Assembly: GCA_015075165.1 (NCBI GenBank)
Contig: JABTUY010000003.1
Coordinates: 186,001 to 250,000 of the forward strand
Direction of reading: 5' to 3'
Source of the DNA: Ideonella sp.
GTDB lineage: Bacteria > Pseudomonadota > Gammaproteobacteria > Burkholderiales > Burkholderiaceae_C
DNA: 64,000 nt
This document shows, piece after piece, positions 52,829 through 62,536 of this stretch. A program made the translations under genes and the position numbers. The notes under the pieces are model-generated. The model did no database searches and was not told the DNA's origin. It was given only the letters and a program-made list of their open reading frames with translations. The stretch's first letter is position 1. Each line of letters opens with the position of its first letter.

Positions 52829-53847
52829 GCCATACCTTTCAGTGCAGCGGGATCGCCCAGCACCGGGTCGCGGCAGTCGGCGATGTAGCGGGCGATGATC
52901 TCGTCGAACGAACTCTCGGGTGCGAGGCCGAGCGCGGCCGCCCGGCGCGCGACCACGCCGCGCGGCCAGTTCGCGACGATGCCGGCGATCCGCTCGTCGC
53001 GCTCGGGCACCACGCGCGCGCGCACCTCGGGCCCCGCGACGCGCTCGAGCGCATCGAGCATCTGCTGCACGGTCACGTTGAGCCCCGGCAGCGTCATCGC
53101 GGTGCGGCCGACGAAGGCCGTGCGGCTTGCCTCGTAGACGGCGATCAGGCTGCTGACCATCAGGTGCACCGAGGCCACCGGATGCGAGACGCTCGGGTCG
53201 ACCGGCAGCGCCGCCGCATGCCCGGCCAGCGGCTCGCGGATGATGCCGCTGAAGAACGAACTCGCCGCGCCGTTGGGCCGCCCCGGACGCACGGTGACGG
53301 TGACCAGCCGCGCCGCACGCCCGTCGACGAAGCCCTTGCGCGTGTAGTCGGCAATCAGCTGTTCGCACACCAGCTTCTGCGTGCCGTAGCTGGTCTGCGG
53401 CGTCGGCAAGGTATCGTCGCCGACCAGCGCGGCGAACGGGTACGCCGGATCGGGGCCGAACACCGCGATCGAGCTCGCAAACACCAGGCGCGCCGGCACA
53501 GCGCCGCGCTGCTGCACGCGCCAGCGCAATGCGTCGAGCAGCGCCCGCGTGCTGTCGAGGTTGGAGCTCATGCCGAGGTCGAAGTCCAGCTCGCACTCGC
53601 CCGACACCGCCGACGCGAGATGGAATACGCCGTCGAACGGCTCTTCGCGCAACGCATCGACCTGCGCCAGCAGCGTGCCGACGCGGCCCTCGACCCTGGC
53701 ATCGGCCAGCAGCCACGGCGGCGCCGCCACCTGGTCGGCGAGCACCAGCCGTTCGATGCGACTCCCGGCGAGCGAACCTTGCGCGAGCAACGCGCGCGCA
53801 AGGCGCCCCCCCACGAAGCCCGCACCGCCGGTGATCAGCAGTCTCAT
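52825..53847 (-). CDS. denD: NAD-dependent epimerase/dehydratase, D-erythronate dehydrogenase-like
   Basis: A 340-aa extended-SDR protein matching the DenD group, which oxidises D-erythronate at C2. Motifs: LLITGGAGFVGGRLARALL at the N-terminus, HLASAVSGECELDFDLG, VFASSIAVFG (Ser), SYGTQKLVCEQLI (Tyr/Lys), and VRPGRPNGAASSFFSGIIRE. The kinase and later genes of the known erythronate pathway are not in the window, so here it may serve another four- to six-carbon sugar acid. ATGA overlaps link it to both neighbours. Confidence 0.8.
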   Translation of the reverse strand: MRLLITGGAGFVGGRLARALLAQGSLAGSRIERLVLADQVAAPPWLLADARVEGRVGTLLAQVDALREEPFDGVFHLASAVSGECELDFDLGMSSNLDSTRALLDALRWRVQQRGAVPARLVFASSIAVFGPDPAYPFAALVGDDTLPTPQTSYGTQKLVCEQLIADYTRKGFVDGRAARLVTVTVRPGRPNGAASSFFSGIIREPLAGHAAALPVDPSVSHPVASVHLMVSSLIAVYEASRTAFVGRTAMTLPGLNVTVQQMLDALERVAGPEVRARVVPERDERIAGIVANWPRGVVARRAAALGLAPESSFDEIIARYIADCRDPVLGDPAALKGMA

Positions 53848-54662
53848 CGCACCTCCGTCTTATCGTTCAGGTGAGCTCGGCCCACCGGCGCCACAGGTGA
53901 GCGCCGCCGCACCCGGCCTTCGAGCAGCGCCGGCGGTTCGACCACCGAAGGCAGGCGCCGGCGTGACGACAGCACCTGAGCGATGTCCTCGGCGGCACTG
54001 TCGATCAGCACCTGGCTGGCCCGCTCGGCGCGCTTGGGGTCGCGCGCGATCACCGCGTCGAGCAGCGCGCGGTGCAGCGGCAACGACTGCGCCGGACCGT
54101 GCGGCTTGGTCGTGCTGATCTCGAAGCTGGTGCGCAGCAGCGTACCGATCGACTTGCTCATCTGCACCAGCATGCGGTTGTGGCAGGCGCGCAGCAGACC
54201 CTGGTGGAACGCCAGATCGTGCTTGACGTAGTCGCCACCGTGTTCGATGGCGTCGCGCATGCCGGCGAAAGCCGCCTCGATGGCGGCAAAGTCATGCGGC
54301 TCGCCGCGCTCGGCCGCGAGCCGCGCAGCGGCCGGCTCGATGACCCGGCGCAGCTCGTGCAGGTCGCGCAGGAACTCGCGCGTGAGGCCGGCCCGGGTCT
54401 GCCAGGCCGTCACCTCGGGATCGAACCAGTTCCACTTCTCGGGCACGAGCACGCGCGTGCCCAGCTTCGGGCCGGTGACCAGCAGGCCCTTGGCCACGAG
54501 CGACTTGACGGCCTCGCGCACGACGGTGCGGCTAACCCCCAGTTCGACGCACAGCGCCGGCTCGGTCGGCAGGCTGGTGCCCGGCGGCCAGCGGCCGGCG
54601 ACGATCGCCTCACCCAGGCGGTCGAGCGTATTGCCGAGCACGTTCTTGATCGCCGGGTTCAT
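53844..54662 (-). CDS. FadR-type GntR regulator
   Basis: A 272-aa GntR/FCD regulator of the sugar-acid operon. HTH: LPTEPALCVELGVSRTVVRE followed by AVKSLVAKGLLVTGPKLGTR. FCD domain: LHELRRVIEPAAARLAAERG, with a ligand-site pattern DLAFHQGLLRACHN and LHRALLDAVIARDP. A C-terminal Arg/Pro-rich tail of ~30 residues is extra. It lies inside the operon between idnO and denD. Its probable target is the shared site ATTAT(C/G)GTATGA seen at 60214-60230 and 62469-62485. Confidence 0.9.
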   Translation of the reverse strand: MNPAIKNVLGNTLDRLGEAIVAGRWPPGTSLPTEPALCVELGVSRTVVREAVKSLVAKGLLVTGPKLGTRVLVPEKWNWFDPEVTAWQTRAGLTREFLRDLHELRRVIEPAAARLAAERGEPHDFAAIEAAFAGMRDAIEHGGDYVKHDLAFHQGLLRACHNRMLVQMSKSIGTLLRTSFEISTTKPHGPAQSLPLHRALLDAVIARDPKRAERASQVLIDSAAEDIAQVLSSRRRLPSVVEPPALLEGRVRRRSPVAPVGRAHLNDKTEVR

Positions 54663-54678
54663 CCGCGCTCGCACGGGT

Positions 54679-55449
54679 TCACAGCGTCGCCGACATGCCG
54701 CCGTCGACGAACAGCAGGTGCCCGGTGACGAAGCCCGACGCATCGCTGGCGAGAAACACCGCGGCCGGCGCCAGCTCGTCCACCTGCCCCCAGCGCCCGA
54801 GCGGTGCGCGCTGGCGCACCCAGGCGCTGAACTTCTCGTCGGCGACGAGCGGCGCGGTGAGCTCGGTGGCGAAATAGCCCGGCGCGATGCCGTTGACGCG
54901 AATGCCCAGCGGCGCGAGGTCGACCGCCATCGCCTTGGTCAGCATCTTGGCAGCGCCCTTACTGGCGGTGTAGGCCGCGGTGCCGCTGCGACCGAACTCG
55001 CTCATCAGCGAGCAGATGTTGATGATGCGGCCGCGCCCGCGCTGCGCCATCCGTCGCGCAACCGCCTGGCCGACGATGAACAGACCGTCGACATTGGTCG
55101 CCATCACCGTGCGCCAATCGTCCAGCGCGAGCTCGGTGAACGGCGCGCGCCGCGTCGTCCCGGCGTTGTTGACGAGGATGTCGATCGCCCCGACATCGGC
55201 TTCGATCGCGGCGACGGCGGCGTCGACCGCGGCCGCGTCGGTGGCGTCGAACGCGCTCGTGTGCACACGCAGGCCTTCGTCGCGCAAGCCCTGGGCGGCG
55301 CGCGCGAGCTTGTCGCGGTCGCGACCGTTGAGCACCAACGCTGCGCCGGCCTGGCCGAGCCCGCGCGCGAGCGCCGTGCCGATGCCCGCGGACGATCCGG
55401 TCACCAGGGCCAGGCGACCATCGAGACGAAAGGTGGCCGTGTCGATCAT
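54679..55449 (-). CDS. idnO: Gluconate 5-dehydrogenase-like SDR
   Basis: A 256-aa short-chain dehydrogenase that should reduce 5-keto-D-gluconate to D-gluconate. Cofactor motif TGSSAGIGTALARGLGQAG, NNAGTTRRAP, catalytic ICSLMSEFGRSGTAAYTASK and C-terminal GHLLFVDGGMSATL match IdnO-type enzymes. The ATG overlaps the gluconokinase stop, and idnD is in the same operon, so the set idnD-idnO-gntK supports the function. It lies 16 bp before the regulator gene. Confidence 0.85.
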   Translation of the reverse strand: MIDTATFRLDGRLALVTGSSAGIGTALARGLGQAGAALVLNGRDRDKLARAAQGLRDEGLRVHTSAFDATDAAAVDAAVAAIEADVGAIDILVNNAGTTRRAPFTELALDDWRTVMATNVDGLFIVGQAVARRMAQRGRGRIINICSLMSEFGRSGTAAYTASKGAAKMLTKAMAVDLAPLGIRVNGIAPGYFATELTAPLVADEKFSAWVRQRAPLGRWGQVDELAPAAVFLASDASGFVTGHLLFVDGGMSATL

Positions 55450-55967
55450 GGTTGCTCCAGCGATTGCACCACCCGACGCACGATCGCAACCGGCGTCTCG
55501 GTGATGTCGAAAACGACTGCGCCCTCGTCGGCGACGGGCGGCTCGAGCGTCTGCAATTGGCTCGGCAGCAGCGACGCCGGCATGTAGTGGCCGCGCCGTC
55601 CGGCCAGGCGCTCGCCGAGCAACTGCGGCGTGCCGTGCAGGTAGACGAAGTGCAGGCCGGGCGCCGCGGCGCGCAGCCGGTCACGGTAGGCCCGCTTGAG
55701 CGCCGAGCACGACACCACCAGACCCTCGCCGTCGGCCGTGGCGCGCGCCAGCCGGGCCGCGATCGCGTCGAGCCAGCCGTCGCGGTCGGCATCGGTCAAC
55801 GCCACGCCGGCGGCCATGCGCGCCACGTTGCGCTGCGGGTGCAGTTCATCGCCCTCGACGAACGCGAAGCCGAGCGCCTGCGCCAGCGCACGGCCGACGG
55901 TGGTCTTGCCGCTGCCGCTCACGCCCATCACGACGATCCGGCACGCTGGGACGCCTGGGTGCCGCAC
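55446..55967 (-). CDS. Gluconokinase
   Basis: Phosphorylates D-gluconate to 6-phosphogluconate with ATP. The 173-aa protein has the P-loop VMGVSGSGKTTVGRALA near residue 14, FVEGDELHPQRNVARMAAG, VSCSALKRAYRDRLR, and HYMPASLLPSQLQTLEPP, all standard for GntK/IdnK. Start GTG 55967; a later GTG or ATG (MGVSG) would damage the fold. It lies 5 bp after the ABC ATPase gene and overlaps idnO. The product can enter the Entner-Doudoroff route. Confidence 0.93.
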   Translation of the reverse strand: MRHPGVPACRIVVMGVSGSGKTTVGRALAQALGFAFVEGDELHPQRNVARMAAGVALTDADRDGWLDAIAARLARATADGEGLVVSCSALKRAYRDRLRAAAPGLHFVYLHGTPQLLGERLAGRRGHYMPASLLPSQLQTLEPPVADEGAVVFDITETPVAIVRRVVQSLEQP

Positions 55968-55972
55968 CCGAG

Positions 55973-57025
<1,053 letters not shown>

Positions 57026-57035
57026 GCGTCGCCCC

Positions 57036-57884
57036 TCAGCTCTTGACCGCGCCCGCGGTCAGGCCACCGATCATGTAGCGCTTGAACGCGTAGTAGATCG
57101 CCGCCGGCGGCAGCGCGTAGATGATGCCGGTGGCCATCAGCAGCTCCCACGGCGAATCGTCCGCGGCGAGGAAGTGGCCGAGCGCCACCGCCAGCGTCAC
57201 GTCGGTGTCGTTGGACAGCAGCAGGAAGGCGTACAGGTACTCGTTCCACGCCAGCAGCAGCGCATACGTGCCCACCGCCACCAGCGAAGGCACCATCAGC
57301 GGCAGGTACACCAGGCGGAACAGCTGCAGCGGCCCCGCACCGTCGATGCGCGCGGCCTCGTCGAGCTCCCAGGGCAACTTGTCGCTCGCCTGCTTGAGCA
57401 CCCAGATGCAATACGGCGATGCGATCGTCACCATCGCCAGGATCAGCGACCAGCGGCTGTTGAGCAGGCCGTAGACGCTCATCGTCTTGTACATCGGCAC
57501 CGCCAGGAAGGCCGCCGGGATGAAGTAGGTGAACAGCGCGACGTTCATCACCGCGCGCCCGCCGCGCACCCGCAGCCGGCTGATCGCGAACGCCGCCGTG
57601 GTGGCGACGAACAGCGTGATCACCCCCACCGCCAACGCGATCAGCAGCGAGTTGAGCAGCTGCAGCCAGAAGTGGTTGAGATAGAAGTGCTGCTGCCGGA
57701 AAACGATCTCGAAGTTCTGCAGCGTCGGGTGCTTGGGCCACAGCCGCCCCGAGGTGGCCGAGTCGCGCTCGCTGATCGCGAACAGGAACATGTGGTAGAT
57801 CGGCAGCAGCGTCCAGACCAGCACCGGAATGCCGATCAGCAGCAGCCGCGCCTCGGTACCCGCCTTGCGCAGCACGCCGCTCAC
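57036..57884 (-). CDS. Carbohydrate ABC transporter permease (MalG-like)
   Basis: A 282-aa inner-membrane permease with six predicted helices. The N-terminus contains [20 protein letters not shown], and the EAA loop near residue 190 reads [20 protein letters not shown], diagnostic of the MalFG family. The C-terminus [16 protein letters not shown] is standard for MalG-type proteins. The start overlaps the preceding permease stop by 4 bp. Confidence 0.93.
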   Translation of the reverse strand: MSGVLRKAGTEARLLLIGIPVLVWTLLPIYHMFLFAISERDSATSGRLWPKHPTLQNFEIVFRQQHFYLNHFWLQLLNSLLIALAVGVITLFVATTAAFAISRLRVRGGRAVMNVALFTYFIPAAFLAVPMYKTMSVYGLLNSRWSLILAMVTIASPYCIWVLKQASDKLPWELDEAARIDGAGPLQLFRLVYLPLMVPSLVAVGTYALLLAWNEYLYAFLLLSNDTDVTLAVALGHFLAADDSPWELLMATGIIYALPPAAIYYAFKRYMIGGLTAGAVKS

Positions 57885-58732
57885 TTGCCCAGCCTCTTCA
57901 TCATGAAGAACACCAGCGGCAGCACGAGCGGCAGCGCGACGACGATCGAGGTCATCGCCAGGTCGACCTGGTCGAGCCGCAGGTAGCGGATGCCGAGCGT
58001 GGCGAGCACGTGCGTCAGATCGGCCGGGCCACCGCCGGTGAGCAGGTAGACGCTGTTGAAGTCACCCAGCGTCCAGATCATCGACAGGATGGTCGATGTG
58101 AGATAGAGCGACTTCATCGCCGGCCAGGTGATGAAGCGGAACTTCTGCCAGCGCGTCGCGCCGTCGACGCTGGCCGCCTCGTACTGCTCGGTGGGAATCG
58201 CCAGGCGCCCGGCCACCAGGATCAGCGTCCAGAACGGAAGGCTCTTCCAGACGTGCATCAGCATCGAGAACGACAGCGCCAGCGTCGGATCGTTCAGCCA
58301 GTTGGGGCCGTCGAGCCCGGTGAGGCGGAAGTAGGTCGTGTTGATCACCCCCCACTCGGGGTTGAGCATGAAGCGCACCGAGAGGATGGTGGGGATGCTG
58401 GGCACCGCCCACGGCAGGATGAACAGGCCCGCCAGCACCGAGATCCACCAGCGTTTGATGGTGAAGAAGCCCGACAGCGCGAGTGCGACCATCATCTTCA
58501 GGTTGATCGCCACCACGATGAACACCAGCGTGTTGATCGCGGTGCGGAAGAAGATCGGGTCGTCGAACAGCTTCGAGTAGCTCGCCGGGTGCCGCGCCAG
58601 CCACAGGCCGTAGCCGACCGGATAGAGCACGAAGACCGCGAACACCACCAGGTACGGCAGCACCAGCGCCCGGCCCCAGAACTCCCAGGGGCCGAGCGCC
58701 TTGCGTGCAACCGTGGCGGCCGTCGCGCTCAT
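57881..58732 (-). CDS. Carbohydrate ABC transporter permease (MalF-like)
   Basis: A 283-aa inner-membrane permease, partner of the MalG-like protein. It has an N-terminal helix (LVLPYLVVFAVFVLYPVGYG), NTLVFIVVAINLKMMVALAL, and the EAA loop QYEAASVDGATRWQKFRFIT with TWPAMKSLYLTSTIL. It lies 25 bp after the substrate-binding-protein gene. Confidence 0.93.
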   Translation of the reverse strand: MSATAATVARKALGPWEFWGRALVLPYLVVFAVFVLYPVGYGLWLARHPASYSKLFDDPIFFRTAINTLVFIVVAINLKMMVALALSGFFTIKRWWISVLAGLFILPWAVPSIPTILSVRFMLNPEWGVINTTYFRLTGLDGPNWLNDPTLALSFSMLMHVWKSLPFWTLILVAGRLAIPTEQYEAASVDGATRWQKFRFITWPAMKSLYLTSTILSMIWTLGDFNSVYLLTGGGPADLTHVLATLGIRYLRLDQVDLAMTSIVVALPLVLPLVFFMMKRLGK

Positions 58733-58757
58733 GATCAGCGCCGCAGCCCCGTGCCGA

Positions 58758-60137
58758 TCAGTTGCCCGCGACCGCTTTGATGCGGGCGATCAGCTCGTCG
58801 ATCGCCTTGTCGGTGGGCACCTTCTCGTTGACGATGCGGTTCATCGCCTTGGCCCAGACGTTCTCGTTGTTCAGTACCGTGAACTTGTAGTTCTTGGTGA
58901 ACTCGAACGGCACCGTGCCCGACATGAACTGGTTGTAGACCGCCAGCCGATGCGGATCGGCCTTCCAGAACGGGCTCTGCTGCCCCGCCTTGGTCACCGG
59001 GAACCAGCGGCCGAGCGAGCCTTCGACGTACGGCGTGAGGTTGGCCTCTTCGAGCAGGAACGAGACGAACTTCTTGGCCGCGGCCTTGTTCTTGGCGTCC
59101 TTGAAGATTACGCCGGTCTTGATGGCCGCACGGTAGACCATCTTGCTGCCGTCGGGCTTGGCGGGGAAGCCGGCGGTGGCGATCTTCTCGTTGTAGTTGA
59201 CGCGCGCGGTGTCGCGCTGGGCCTGCGTCAACGCGGTGTTGTTGGCGTCGTCGAGCCACTTGGCGGCGATCGAGATCGTCGCGTTGTGCGTCATCACGAT
59301 CGTCTTGTTGTGGAACGCGACGTTGTTGTCGGGGTCCTTCCAGCTCGTCGACGATGGCGGCGTGCAACCCTTCTGGACCGGGTAGATGTAGTCGTTCATC
59401 GCGTTGATCAGGCCCTGGCGCACTGCCGGGTCGTCGACCAGCAGCTTGCCCGAGTCGTTGACCATCTTGACGTTGTAGGCGTCGGCGAAGGTCAGGAACG
59501 AATAGAACGAGTCGGTGCTGTCGACCCCCATCGGGAAGCCCATCGCGTAGCCGCGCTGGCCCGTCTTCTGGCGGTACGCGGGCTGCACCTTCTCGCACCA
59601 GAAGCTCCAGTACTGCTTCCAGGTCTTGGGCAGGTCGCCGTCCTTGAAGCCCGCCTCGGCCAGCATGTCCTTCCAGTACTGGACATGCATGGTCTGCTGC
59701 TTGATCGGGAACGCGTAGTAGGCGCGACTCTGGCTGGCGTTGTTGTAGAGGAAGGTCGTCGACAACGCGACCGGCTCGAAGCGCGCCCGGATCGGCTCGA
59801 TGACGCTCGAAATGTCTTCGAGCTTGCCGTCGTAGGCCCACTTGGCGGTGGTCTGGAAATCGTAGACATCGGAGAACGCCACGTCGGGTGGGTTGCCCGA
59901 ATCGAGCGCCGACACCGTCTTCGGAATGGTGTCCTGCACCGGGTACTGCGACAGCTCGACCTTGATGTCCTTGTTCTTGGCCTCGAACTTGCGGATCGCT
60001 TCGTACAGCGCCTCGTCTTCGGCCTTGTAGAAGCCCTTGACCCAGAACACGGTGAGCTTCTGTTGCGCCATCGCGGGCCCGACCGCCAGCAATGCCGCGC
60101 CGGCCACGGCCCCGACCATCCATTTCTTCAGTTGCAT
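58758..60137 (-). CDS. Carbohydrate ABC transporter substrate-binding protein
   Basis: A 459-aa periplasmic family-1 (UgpB/MalE-like) receptor. Sec signal MQLKKWMVGAVAGAALLAVG with cleavage likely after PAMA. ATG 60137 follows AGGAGA. Body features: VSALDSGNPPDVAFSDVYDF, PIKQQTMHVQYWKDMLAEAG and FLLEEANLTPYVEGSLGRWF. It is the first gene of the transporter/idonate run and is preceded by a 154-bp region with the putative FadR-type operator. Its ligand is inferred to be a sugar acid. Confidence 0.92.
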   Translation of the reverse strand: MQLKKWMVGAVAGAALLAVGPAMAQQKLTVFWVKGFYKAEDEALYEAIRKFEAKNKDIKVELSQYPVQDTIPKTVSALDSGNPPDVAFSDVYDFQTTAKWAYDGKLEDISSVIEPIRARFEPVALSTTFLYNNASQSRAYYAFPIKQQTMHVQYWKDMLAEAGFKDGDLPKTWKQYWSFWCEKVQPAYRQKTGQRGYAMGFPMGVDSTDSFYSFLTFADAYNVKMVNDSGKLLVDDPAVRQGLINAMNDYIYPVQKGCTPPSSTSWKDPDNNVAFHNKTIVMTHNATISIAAKWLDDANNTALTQAQRDTARVNYNEKIATAGFPAKPDGSKMVYRAAIKTGVIFKDAKNKAAAKKFVSFLLEEANLTPYVEGSLGRWFPVTKAGQQSPFWKADPHRLAVYNQFMSGTVPFEFTKNYKFTVLNNENVWAKAMNRIVNEKVPTDKAIDELIARIKAVAGN

Positions 60138-60213
60138 CGAGAGGTCTCCTCGGGCACTCGCGTGGAGTGCGGGTTGCGTGCCGCCTCGTCCGCACTGCGG
60201 AGGGCACGTCGTG

Positions 60214-60230
60214 TTATCGTATGATGATTG
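60214..60230. promoter_or_regulatory. Putative operator A of the sugar-acid regulator
   Basis: TTATCGTATGATGATTG lies 77 bp before the binding-protein ATG. It contains the imperfect palindrome ATCGTATGAT, typical in size for GntR/FadR sites. The same 17-mer with two changes (TTATGGTATGACGATTG) occurs on the opposite strand at 62469-62485. Confidence 0.6.
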
Positions 60231-60291
60231 TCGATCCGGCAATTCCGGACAAACCCGCAAGCCCGCAGGGCCGGGCGGCGGCTCGCGCCGC

Positions 60292-61371
60292 TCAAACCGT
60301 CCCCGCCGCCTGCTCCACTGTGCGTGGCTCGACCCCGAGACTCTCGGCCGCGCGCAGGATCTGCTGCCACGTCGTCGCATCGACCGCGATGCCCTCGGCG
60401 CTGCGCCGCGCGCGTTGCGCCCGCTCCGGGTCGCCGGCCAGCAGCACGCGATCGAAGCCGGCGCGCGCCGGCGCCTCGAGCAGACTGCGCACGAACGCCT
60501 GCGCTTCGCGCTCGAATGCCGCGGCGCCACCCAGCGCCGCCGGGTCGATCAGCACGCTGAGCATGCCGTTGAGCACGCGCTTGGCAGCGCCGTCTTCGCG
60601 ATGCCCCACCAGGCCGGCGGCGAGCGCACCGCCGAGCAGTTCGCTCAGCACCGCCATCCCGTAGCCCTTGTGCGCACCGAAGGTCAGGATTGCGCCGTAG
60701 GGTTCGACCACCGACCAGCGCGGATCGATGCTGGGCCGCCCGTGGTCGTCGATCACGCAGCCCTCGGGCAGCGTCTCGCCCTTGTTGTGGGCCACGCGCG
60801 TCTTGCCTTGCGCGATCACGCTGGTGGCGAAGTCGAGGATCAGCGGCTCGCGACCGGGCAGCGGCACACCGGCGGTGAACGGATTGGTGCCGAACCCGGC
60901 CCTGGCGCCGCCGAACGGCGCCACGATCGGCCGCGCGACGACGTTGACGAAATGCAACGACACGAGGCCGGCCGCGGCCGCCTGCTCGGCCCAGGCGCCG
61001 ATGCGCCCGAGGTGGTGCGAATTGCCGAGCGCGATGATCGCGCTGCCGTGGCGGCGCGCGCGCTCGATGCCGAGCACCATCGCCTCGTGGCCGATCACCT
61101 GCCCGAAGCCCGCGTCGCCATCGAGCCGCAGCAGCGCGCCGGCGTCCAGCACGACACGCGCATGCGCATTGGGCTTCAGGCCGCCCTCGCGGTACGCGTC
61201 TGCATAGCGCGGCAGCATGCCGATGCCGTGCGAATCGTGGCCGGTGAGGTTGGCGTCGACCAGGTTGCCGACCACGGCGTCGATCTCGGCGGGCGCGCTG
61301 CCGAAGCCGGCCACGACGAGTCGCATCGCGCGCAGCAGCGCCGGCAGCGCGATCAGGTGGATGTCGTGCAT
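60292..61371 (-). CDS. Ldh-family malate/L-lactate/2,3-diketogulonate dehydrogenase-type protein
   Basis: A 359-aa NAD(P)H-dependent reductase of the Ldh_2 family (YiaK, ComC, MDH-type). Motifs: ANLTGHDSHGIGMLPRYADA near residue 43 with the catalytic-type His, GNSHHLGRIGAWAEQAAAAG, GTNPFTAGVPLPG, ILDFATSVIAQGK, and TFGAHKGYGMAVLSELLGGA. Members reduce 2-keto acids or diketogulonate. It lies upstream of the operator and transporter genes on the same strand, 154 bp away. In this setting a keto sugar acid is the likely substrate. Confidence 0.87.
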   Translation of the reverse strand: MHDIHLIALPALLRAMRLVVAGFGSAPAEIDAVVGNLVDANLTGHDSHGIGMLPRYADAYREGGLKPNAHARVVLDAGALLRLDGDAGFGQVIGHEAMVLGIERARRHGSAIIALGNSHHLGRIGAWAEQAAAAGLVSLHFVNVVARPIVAPFGGARAGFGTNPFTAGVPLPGREPLILDFATSVIAQGKTRVAHNKGETLPEGCVIDDHGRPSIDPRWSVVEPYGAILTFGAHKGYGMAVLSELLGGALAAGLVGHREDGAAKRVLNGMLSVLIDPAALGGAAAFEREAQAFVRSLLEAPARAGFDRVLLAGDPERAQRARRSAEGIAVDATTWQQILRAAESLGVEPRTVEQAAGTV

Positions 61372-61474
61372 TGAGCTTGCCCTCCGGGTACCGTGAGATC
61401 AGCCACCGAAGCGAGGCCGGGCCCCGCGTTCGTCCGGCCGGGCCGAGACGCACATCGCTTGCTGGCCGCTGGCG

Positions 61475-62425
61475 TCAACGGCATTCGGGCACCGGCGAAG
61501 GCGGCGGCCGGCCGGCAAAGTGCGCCTGCAGGTTGGCGCAGGCCAACTCGGCCATCGCCTGCCGCGTGGCGGTGGTGGCGCTGCCGATGTGCGGGCTGAG
61601 CACCACCTGCGGCAGCGCGCACAGCCGCTCGGGCACGTGCGGCTCGTCGGCGAACACGTCGAGCGCCGCACCGCCCAGCGTGCCGGCCTCGAGCGCCTCG
61701 ATCAGCGCCGCTTCGTCGACCACCGAACCGCGGGCCACGTTGACCAGGATGCCTTTGGGCCCCAGCGCGCGCAGCACCGCGGCATCGACCAGATGACGCG
61801 TGCCGGCGCCACCGGGCGTGATGACCACCAGGAAGTCGCTCGCTGCAGCCAGCGCGATCAGGTCGGGTTCGAACCGGTAGCGCAGTGCAGGTCTCGCGCT
61901 GCGCGCGGTGTAGGCGATCGTCATGCCGAACGCCGCCGCGCGCTGCGCGATCGCCTGCCCGATGCGCCCGATGCCGACCAGACCGAGTCGCGCGCCCGCC
62001 ATCTTGCGTGCCAGCGGCATCGCGCCCTCGCGCGCCCACCGTCCTGCGCGCACCCAGCGATCGGCCGCCGGCAGTTGGCGTGCGGCGCTCAGCATCAGCG
62101 CGAGCGCCAGATCGGCCACGTCATCGTTGAGCACGTCGGGCGTATGCGTGACGACCGCGCCACGCGCCTTCGCCGCGGCCAAATCGATGCCGTCGTAGCC
62201 GACACCCATCACGGCGATGATCTCGAGCGCGGGCAGCCGGGCGATCAGCTCGGCGCCGACGCGCGAATCGCCACTCGCCGCCAGTGCACGGATCGACGGC
62301 GCGAGCGCCGCGAACGCCGCAGCATCGCCCTCGTGCAGCCGGTCGATGAACCGGAAGTGGCGCTCGAGCAGCGCGCTGTACAGCGGCGACAGCTTCGCCG
62401 CGGCGAGGACCGGGATGCGGGTCAA
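61475..62425 (-). CDS. 2-hydroxyacid dehydrogenase (GhrB/glyoxylate-ketogluconate reductase type)
   Basis: A 316-aa D-isomer-specific 2-hydroxyacid dehydrogenase. NAD-binding motif GLVGIGRIGQAIAQRAAAFG near residue 150. Catalytic set: Arg in NVARGSVVDE, Glu in the DVFADEPHVPE region and His in LSPHIGSATTATR. The start is TTG 62425, since GGAG lies at a suitable distance and no ATG/GTG gives the family N-terminus (TRIPVLAAAKLSPLY). Probably reduces 2-ketogluconate, hydroxypyruvate or a related acid. Divergent from the dehydratase gene across 111 bp. Confidence 0.85.
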   Translation of the reverse strand: MTRIPVLAAAKLSPLYSALLERHFRFIDRLHEGDAAAFAALAPSIRALAASGDSRVGAELIARLPALEIIAVMGVGYDGIDLAAAKARGAVVTHTPDVLNDDVADLALALMLSAARQLPAADRWVRAGRWAREGAMPLARKMAGARLGLVGIGRIGQAIAQRAAAFGMTIAYTARSARPALRYRFEPDLIALAAASDFLVVITPGGAGTRHLVDAAVLRALGPKGILVNVARGSVVDEAALIEALEAGTLGGAALDVFADEPHVPERLCALPQVVLSPHIGSATTATRQAMAELACANLQAHFAGRPPPSPVPECR

Positions 62426-62468
62426 GACAGCGGCTCCGGAACAACCATCAGGGTAAACGACTTGGCGC

Positions 62469-62485
62469 CAATCGTCATACCATAA
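62469..62485. promoter_or_regulatory. Putative operator B in the divergent 2-hydroxyacid dehydrogenase/dehydratase region
   Basis: On the minus strand it reads TTATGGTATGACGATTG, identical in 15 of 17 bases to operator A at 60214-60230. It overlaps an AT-rich -10-like TAATAT (62483-62488) for the plus-strand dehydratase, so a bound repressor would block that promoter and probably the divergent one. Confidence 0.6.
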
Positions 62486-62536
62486 TATCGTGAGCCGAAC
62501 CGCGCTTCCATCGCACAAACCCCGAGCGTCGACACG

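Noticed and set aside
61372-61474. Small gene between the Ldh-type and 2-hydroxyacid dehydrogenase genes
   Set aside because: No ribosome site or recognisable peptide; it appears to be plain spacer.
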